From: an uncultured Verrucomicrobiales bacterium
GTDB taxonomy: Bacteria; Verrucomicrobiota; Verrucomicrobiae; Limisphaerales; CANJSG01
Assembly (NCBI GenBank): GCA_946480965.1
Contig: CAMLMI010000014.1
Coordinates: forward strand, 1-29,190
Length of the DNA: 29,190 bases
Reading direction: 5' to 3'
The translations under genes were made by a program, and so were the position numbers. The notes below the pieces were generated by a model, which was not told the DNA's origin, ran no database searches, and saw nothing but the letters and a program-made list of their open reading frames with translations. Shown here piece after piece: positions 25,305-29,190 of this stretch (within the stretch, counting starts at the first letter, position 1; each line of letters opens with the position of its first letter).

Positions 25305-26309
25305 ATGAAGCTGCTGTCCCACGTTTTTCTCCCGTTGCTGTTCGTCGCGCTTTCCGCCGGTCCAGTTGCGGGAGCGGCGGAAACCCGGCCGAAGGTGGTC
25401 GCGTATGTGCCGAACTGGATCGATCTGGAGAAGTTCGCCACCGGCATCGACTACGCGAAAGTGACGCATCTCAACATCGCCTTCGAGAACCCGACGGACG
25501 ACGAAGGCACGATGTCGTTCAACCGCCGGAACCGCGCCCTGCTGGCGAAGGCGAAGGAGCACGGGGTGCCGGTGCTGGTGTCGATCGGCGGCGGGTCGGC
25601 CTCGGGGAACAAGGAGCTGACGAAGCGCTACTTCGACCTGATCGCGGACGCGAAGCGGGCGGGATTCGTCGCCCGGCTGTCGGCCTACGTGGAGACGAAC
25701 GGCTTCGACGGATTGGACGTGGATCTGGAAGGGCCGGCGATCAACGAGGATTACGGGAAGTTCATCGCGGATCTCGCGGCAGCGTTGAAGCCAAAGGGCA
25801 AGCTGCTCACGTCCGCTTTGTCCAAGGGCTACGGCGGGGCCCAGGTGCCGGACGCGGCGCTCGGGCTTTTCGACTTCGTGAACATCATGGCCTACGACGG
25901 CGCGGGACCGTGGAATCCGAACGCGCCGGGCCAGCATTCCTCCATGCCGTTCGCGCGGGACAACGTGGAGTATTGGCTGAAGCGCGGTTTGGCGAAGGAA
26001 CGCGCCGTGTTGGGCGTGCCCTTCTACGGCTACGGTTTCGGCGAGGCGTTCAAGAGCCGGGACTATCCCTACAAGACGATTGTCGCGGAGTTCCCCGGCG
26101 CGGAAAGCAAGGACGAGGGCGGCCAGACGGTCTGGTATAACGGACTGCCGACGATCCGGGCGAAGAGCCGCTATGCGGTCGATTCGGGCCTGGGCGGGAT
26201 CATGATCTGGTCGCTGGACTATGATGTGCCGGGCGAAAAATCGCTGCTCTCGGCGATCCATGAGGAGCTGGGAAAGGGTCCGGCGAAGACGACGGCTGAC
26301 GGGGAGTGA
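25305..26309 (+). CDS. Secreted glycoside hydrolase family 18 (chitinase-like)
   Basis: 334 residues. The signal peptide is clear (MKLLSHVFLPLLFVALSAGP, cleavage near AGA-AE). The rest is one GH18 TIM barrel: VVAYVPNWID at strand 1, VTHLNIAFE, then VLVSIGGGSA, the catalytic strand FDGLDVDLEGP, VNIMAYDGAG, VLGVPFYGYGF and the closing GGIMIWSLDYD. The DxxDxDxE signature is complete (Asp135, Asp138, Asp140, Glu142), with Glu142 as general acid. The family cleaves beta-1,4-linked GlcNAc (chitin, peptidoglycan-related or N-glycan cores) by substrate assistance. No carbohydrate-binding module is present, so polymer binding may be weak; an endo-beta-N-acetylglucosaminidase role is an alternative. 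A GATGGGG sequence lies close upstream of the start. The gene appears monocistronic, with palindromic repeats after its stop. Confidence 0.93.
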   Translation: MKLLSHVFLPLLFVALSAGPVAGAAETRPKVVAYVPNWIDLEKFATGIDYAKVTHLNIAFENPTDDEGTMSFNRRNRALLAKAKEHGVPVLVSIGGGSASGNKELTKRYFDLIADAKRAGFVARLSAYVETNGFDGLDVDLEGPAINEDYGKFIADLAAALKPKGKLLTSALSKGYGGAQVPDAALGLFDFVNIMAYDGAGPWNPNAPGQHSSMPFARDNVEYWLKRGLAKERAVLGVPFYGYGFGEAFKSRDYPYKTIVAEFPGAESKDEGGQTVWYNGLPTIRAKSRYAVDSGLGGIMIWSLDYDVPGEKSLLSAIHEELGKGPAKTTADGE

Positions 26310-26348
26310 CGGGCGCGACCCAGACTCCGAGGCGGGGACAAGTCGGAT

Positions 26349-26486
26349 CGTAGCGCAGGTTTCCAAACCTGCTGTATCGCCGCACTTCCAAGTCGGCAGG
26401 ACATCGGGCGGTGGCGCTCACGGAGACATCCACGCGGCGCAAGTTTGGAAACTTGCGATACAGCAGGCTGGGAAGCCTGCGCTACG
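26349..26486. repeat. Nested palindromic repeat after the chitinase-like gene
   Basis: The outer inverted arms, 26349-26380 and 26455-26486, are 32 bases long with only three mismatches; both start CGTAGCGCAGG and end TGCTGTATCGC when read inward. Each arm contains its own hairpin: GCAGGTTT/AAACCTGC (26355-26372) and GCAGGCT/AGCCTGC (26463-26480). A third perfect hairpin, GCAAGTTT/AAACTTGC, lies at 26439-26456. No coding frame fits it. This is a different sequence family from the repeats at 4241 and 5109 but has the same nested design, suggesting a REP- or MITE-like mobile element. It may also end transcription of the gene before it. Confidence 0.8.
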
Positions 26487-26579
26487 GGGGAAGGCCCGAA
26501 CCCGCTTCGCCGTGCGTGTTCCAAGTCCTCCCGGCCAAAACATCGCCAAGCCCGAATCGACCCGGTAGCGTCCGCGCCG

Positions 26580-27527
26580 ATGGCTGAAATCGGCAGACGC
26601 AATTCGCTCCAGGTGCTCCACCACGCGCCTCAGGGGCTCTATCTCGACGGCGGGGAGCACGGTCCCATTCTCCTGCCCAACCGCTACGCGCCCGACGAGG
26701 TTACTCCCGGCGAAGCGGTGGACGTGTTCGTCTATCTCGATTCCGAGGACCGGTTGGTGGCCACGACCGAAGAGCCGTTGATCCAGGTGGGCGAGTTCGC
26801 CTGTCTCCGTGTCATCGGCACCCATGAAAAGGCCGGCGTGTTTCTCGATTGGGGCCTTCAAAAAGATCTGCTGCTGCCGTTCCGCGAACAGACACGGCCC
26901 TTGCGCGAAGGCCAATGGGTCGTGGTGCGGGCGGAGATCGACGAACGCTCGGGCCGCATCGTGGCTTCGGCGCGGTTGGACCGCTTCCTGGACCGGACTC
27001 CCGCCAGCTACCGGCCAGGCCAGGCCGTGTCGCTGTTGATCGCCGGTCGCACGCCGCTGGGCTACTCGGCCATCATCGAGAACGCCCATCGCGGTTTGCT
27101 CTACGCGAACGAGGTCGCGCAGCCGCTCCGCTTGGGGGAACGCCTCGAAGGCTTCGTCCGCGAAGTGCGGCCCGACGGGAAGATCGATCTCAGTCTGGAC
27201 GGTTCTGGCTATCGGCGCATCGCCTCGGTGACGGACAAGATCCTCGAAGCGCTCGACCGCAACGAAGGCCGGTTGGAGTTCGACGACGACAGCTCGCCAC
27301 AGTCGATCCGGATGACGTTTGGTGTGAGCAAGAAAGCCTTCAAGCAGGCGCTTGGTTCCTTGCTCAAAGACGGACTCATCGCGTTCGACGAACCCGGCAT
27401 CCGGCGGCTCAAGCCCGGGGTTCCGTCGCAAAAACCACGCCCGGCGCGCCCCGCTGGACCAGCTTCCCGGCCTCCAGCACCAGCACCTCGTCGCACAATG
27501 CCGCGATCTCGGCCGGGTCGTGGCTGA
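26580..27527 (+). CDS. cvfB: CvfB-like S1-domain RNA-binding protein
   Basis: 315 residues from the ATG at 26580 (MAEIGRRNSLQVL); the upstream frame runs through repeat DNA and is not used. The layout matches the CvfB/YitL family. An N-terminal OB domain (about 8-62) includes GLYLDGGEHGPILLPNRYAP. An S1 domain follows (about 65-135) with GVFLDWGLQKDLLLPF, and a second S1-like domain (about 143-215) with GYSAIIENAHRGLLYANEV. A C-terminal winged helix (about 222-282) carries FGVSKKAFKQALGSLLKDGLI. Family members bind RNA; the Staphylococcus aureus protein affects virulence gene expression. The last ~39 residues are an odd Pro/Arg-rich tail lying mostly antisense to modC, beyond the usual end of the family. 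Confidence 0.87.
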   Translation: MAEIGRRNSLQVLHHAPQGLYLDGGEHGPILLPNRYAPDEVTPGEAVDVFVYLDSEDRLVATTEEPLIQVGEFACLRVIGTHEKAGVFLDWGLQKDLLLPFREQTRPLREGQWVVVRAEIDERSGRIVASARLDRFLDRTPASYRPGQAVSLLIAGRTPLGYSAIIENAHRGLLYANEVAQPLRLGERLEGFVREVRPDGKIDLSLDGSGYRRIASVTDKILEALDRNEGRLEFDDDSSPQSIRMTFGVSKKAFKQALGSLLKDGLIAFDEPGIRRLKPGVPSQKPRPARPAGPASRPPAPAPRRTMPRSRPGRG

Positions 27528-28095
27528 CGTGGAGGATCGGCAGGGGAAACGCCTCCTTCACCCGCACGAGGAACGGCAGGATGCGCTGCTTCAACCGGGC
27601 ATCGAGGCTGGAAAGCGGTTCGTCCAGGAGCAGCAGGTCGGGCGCGGACAACAACGCCCGGGCCAACGCCACGCGTTGACGTTCGCCACCGGACAAGGCG
27701 CTGATGCCCCGGTCCAGCAGCCCTCCGATCTCCAGCAGCTCCGTGACTTCTTCCAGCGACCAGGCGCGAGCGGAAGCGGCGGCGCGGGTCCGGCCGTAGA
27801 GCAGGTTGCCCCGGACGGATCGGTGCGGAAACAGCGCGAGATCCTGCGGCACGTAGCCGATGCGGCGTTCATGGGCGGGCACCCAGGACCGCGCCCCGTC
27901 GGCGCTCAAGGTCCGATCTCCGAGCCGAACCGCGCCCGCCGCAGGACGGATCAAGCCCGCGATGGCGTCGAGCAGCGTGGTCTTGCCCGCGCCGGACGGA
28001 CCAAAAATGCCGGTGACATGCGCGGGCAACAGTGCGTCGAGTTCCAGTCGGAATCCGCCCGCATCCACCCGGAGCTGTTCGATGGAGAGGTTCAT
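27409..28095 (-). CDS. modC: Molybdate ABC transporter ATP-binding protein
   Basis: 228 residues from the ATG at 28095, which overlaps the modB stop in ATGA; the longer upstream frame is a shadow of modB. All ABC ATPase motifs are present: Walker A GPSGAGKTTLLD, Q-loop YVPQDLALFPH, signature LSGGERQRVALARAL, Walker B LLLLDEPLSSLD, and H-loop HVSHDPAEIAAL. The protein supplies energy for molybdate (or tungstate) uptake with ModB and a periplasmic ModA. It is short: the C-terminal Mop/TOBE domain of the 352-residue E. coli ModC is missing, so molybdate feedback through that domain is not possible. The assignment as ModC rests mainly on the neighbouring ModB. Its end overlaps the convergent CvfB-like gene by 119 bases. 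Confidence 0.92.
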   Translation of the reverse strand: MNLSIEQLRVDAGGFRLELDALLPAHVTGIFGPSGAGKTTLLDAIAGLIRPAAGAVRLGDRTLSADGARSWVPAHERRIGYVPQDLALFPHRSVRGNLLYGRTRAAASARAWSLEEVTELLEIGGLLDRGISALSGGERQRVALARALLSAPDLLLLDEPLSSLDARLKQRILPFLVRVKEAFPLPILHVSHDPAEIAALCDEVLVLEAGKLVQRGAPGVVFATEPRA

Positions 28096-28760
28096 GCACG
28101 GCTCCGGCGTAGCAGCCATTCGCTCGTCCACAACGCGCCGAACGCGATCACGGCGGAAACGATCAAGAGCGCGTAGGCCCGTTGGTCGTCGCCGGTCTGG
28201 ACCGACTGGTAGATGGCGAGGGAAAGCGTGGAGGTTTGGCCGGGAATGTTGCCCGCGAGCATGATCGTCGCGCCGAATTCCCCCAAGGCCCGCGCGAAGG
28301 CCAACACCGTTCCCGCCAAGATTCCGCGCCCGGCCAAAGGCAACGTCACGGTGAAGAACACCCGCCAAGGCCCGGCACCCAGCGTAGCCGCCACCTGCTC
28401 CAGACGCGGCGGCACCTGCTCGAACGCCACCCGCGCCGACCGCACGAGCAACGGCAGCGACATCACCGCCAGCGCCACCACCACGCCGATCCAAGTGAAA
28501 GCAATCTCCAGTCCGAACCTTTCGTGGAGAAAACCGCCGATCGGCCCGCGCCGTCCGAGGAGCTTTAAGAGGATCAAGCCCGTCGCCACCGGCGGCAGGA
28601 CCAAGGGCAGAGAGACCAGCGTTTCCACCAGGGATTTTCCGAACCATTGCCTCCTGGCGAGCAGCCACGCCAGCGCCAGCCCGACCGGCAGCAGAAGCAG
28701 CGTGCCGAGTGCGGCCATCCCGAGAGTGAACCGGATGAGCTGCCAGTCCTCAGCGTTCAT
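28092..28760 (-). CDS. modB: Molybdate ABC transporter permease
   Basis: 222 residues, an inner-membrane protein with about five membrane-spanning segments (for example TLGMAALGTLLLLPVGLAL near the N-terminus and YALLIVSAVIAFGAL near the C-terminus). Diagnostic ModB features are LVSLPLVLPPVATG, LEQVAATLGAGPWRVFFTVTLP (EAA-type loop contacting the ATPase) and the motif ALGEFGATIMLAGNIPGQT. It forms the channel for molybdate. The start at 28760 lies inside the last codons of the upstream DUF7009-like gene (11-base overlap), and its stop overlaps modC in ATGA, so the three genes are tightly coupled. The periplasmic ModA gene is not in the window. Confidence 0.95.
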   Translation of the reverse strand: MNAEDWQLIRFTLGMAALGTLLLLPVGLALAWLLARRQWFGKSLVETLVSLPLVLPPVATGLILLKLLGRRGPIGGFLHERFGLEIAFTWIGVVVALAVMSLPLLVRSARVAFEQVPPRLEQVAATLGAGPWRVFFTVTLPLAGRGILAGTVLAFARALGEFGATIMLAGNIPGQTSTLSLAIYQSVQTGDDQRAYALLIVSAVIAFGALWTSEWLLRRSRA

Positions 28761-29142
28761 CCGTGGAACAGGGATCGGGGACGTATCCCGCCGGACGTTC
28801 GTAGGCCCCGCCTTCGTCCTCGTCGGGCCGGGGCTCCATGCAGCGGAAATCTTTCTCCAGGGCGATCTTCAGCCCCCAGGCGGTTTCGGCGTAGAGACCA
28901 ACGGCTTCATTTTCGGCCCAAGACCGGGCGGTTGTCTCCGGCACCATCACGGTCAAAACGCCGTCGGCGAAGATCGTCGAAAGCTCCGCGCTTCCCCGCG
29001 CTTCGACGCGGCAGACGAACCGCGCTTCCGGCCCGGGACCGAACTGGGTCGAATCCTCCACCGTTTCTCCCCGGGCGAGCGCCGCCACCTCCGGTTTCTG
29101 GAGCCGGAGCCGGAGGGAATTGCCGCGCAGACGTAGTTTCAT
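28750..29142 (-). CDS. DUF7009-like conserved protein
   Basis: 130 residues from the ATG at 29142 (MKLRLRGNSLRLRLQKPEV); the upstream in-frame start at 29184 gives an unlikely extension. It resembles small proteins labelled DUF7009: an N-terminal MKLRLRGNSLRLRL strand, a 'G.tVEdsTqFG' segment, VMVPETTARSWAENEAVGLYAE, then LKIALEKDFRCMEPRPDEDE. No signal peptide or membrane segment is seen, so it is cytoplasmic. No function is known to me. Its end overlaps modB by 11 bases, which points to a link with molybdate or molybdenum cofactor use. Family naming is from memory and should be treated as moderate. Confidence 0.7.
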   Translation of the reverse strand: MKLRLRGNSLRLRLQKPEVAALARGETVEDSTQFGPGPEARFVCRVEARGSAELSTIFADGVLTVMVPETTARSWAENEAVGLYAETAWGLKIALEKDFRCMEPRPDEDEGGAYERPAGYVPDPCSTDER

Positions 29143-29190
29143 GCCGATGCCGCGCGATTCAACACGGCCACGGCGCAGGGTCAAACCGCC

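Noticed and set aside
26349..26486. CRISPR array
   Set aside because: The repeated units are inverted arms and hairpins, not direct repeats with regular spacers, and no cas gene is present.
28096..28668. N-terminal extension giving a 419-codon ModC
   Set aside because: The extension is modB sequence read in the wrong frame; the ATG at 28095 begins a normal ABC ATPase.

Overview
The window is GC-rich bacterial chromosome, densely coded on both strands. It most likely comes from a member of the Verrucomicrobiota (PVC superphylum). This is inferred from several things together: a ribonucleotide reductase small subunit of chlamydial (class Ic) type, a PEP-CTERM protein with an autotransporter-type beta-strand repeat, many exported proteins of a verrucomicrobial or planctomycetal style, large nested palindromes between genes, and an almost complete lack of Shine-Dalgarno sequences at the chosen starts.

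Left part (1-6.9 kb). A small pair resembling an AbrB-type antitoxin and a PemK/MazF-type toxin (21-634, plus) converges on a DUF4256 gene (653-1228, minus). Then comes a minus-strand deoxynucleotide operon read from right to left: nrdB, dcd, nrdA. It has a good promoter (6832-6860) followed by a roughly 420-nt leader that carries a cobalamin riboswitch (about 6596-6766). NrdB has leucine where class Ia enzymes have the radical tyrosine, and glutamate as first metal ligand. The gaps between the three genes hold palindromic repeat elements (4241-4490 and 5109-5233).

Middle part (7.2-23.1 kb). Seven plus-strand genes with short gaps or 4-base ATGA overlaps form one probable 15.8-kb operon of exported or membrane-anchored proteins: a seven-repeat kelch protein, a 599-aa surface protein, a protein with a phage tail-spike S74 chaperone domain, a giant 2682-aa protein, a protein with calcium-binding (thrombospondin type 3-like) repeats, a membrane-anchored MORN-like repeat protein, and a cadherin-like protein. 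Domains recur within the cluster: two members share an N-terminal domain and two share a C-terminal domain. I know of no described system with this set. It is the best candidate for something new; the C-terminal end of the giant protein faintly recalls TcA toxin subunits, which is unproven.

Right part (23-29.2 kb). A minus-strand PEP-CTERM protein gene overlaps the end of the big operon tail to tail. Then follow tRNA-Leu(UAA) with an encoded CCA, a secreted family 18 glycoside hydrolase (chitinase-like), a third nested palindromic repeat (26349-26486), a CvfB-like S1-domain RNA-binding protein, and a minus-strand molybdate transport group (DUF7009-like protein, ModB, ModC) that runs in from beyond the window end. 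ModC and the CvfB-like gene overlap antisense by 119 bases.
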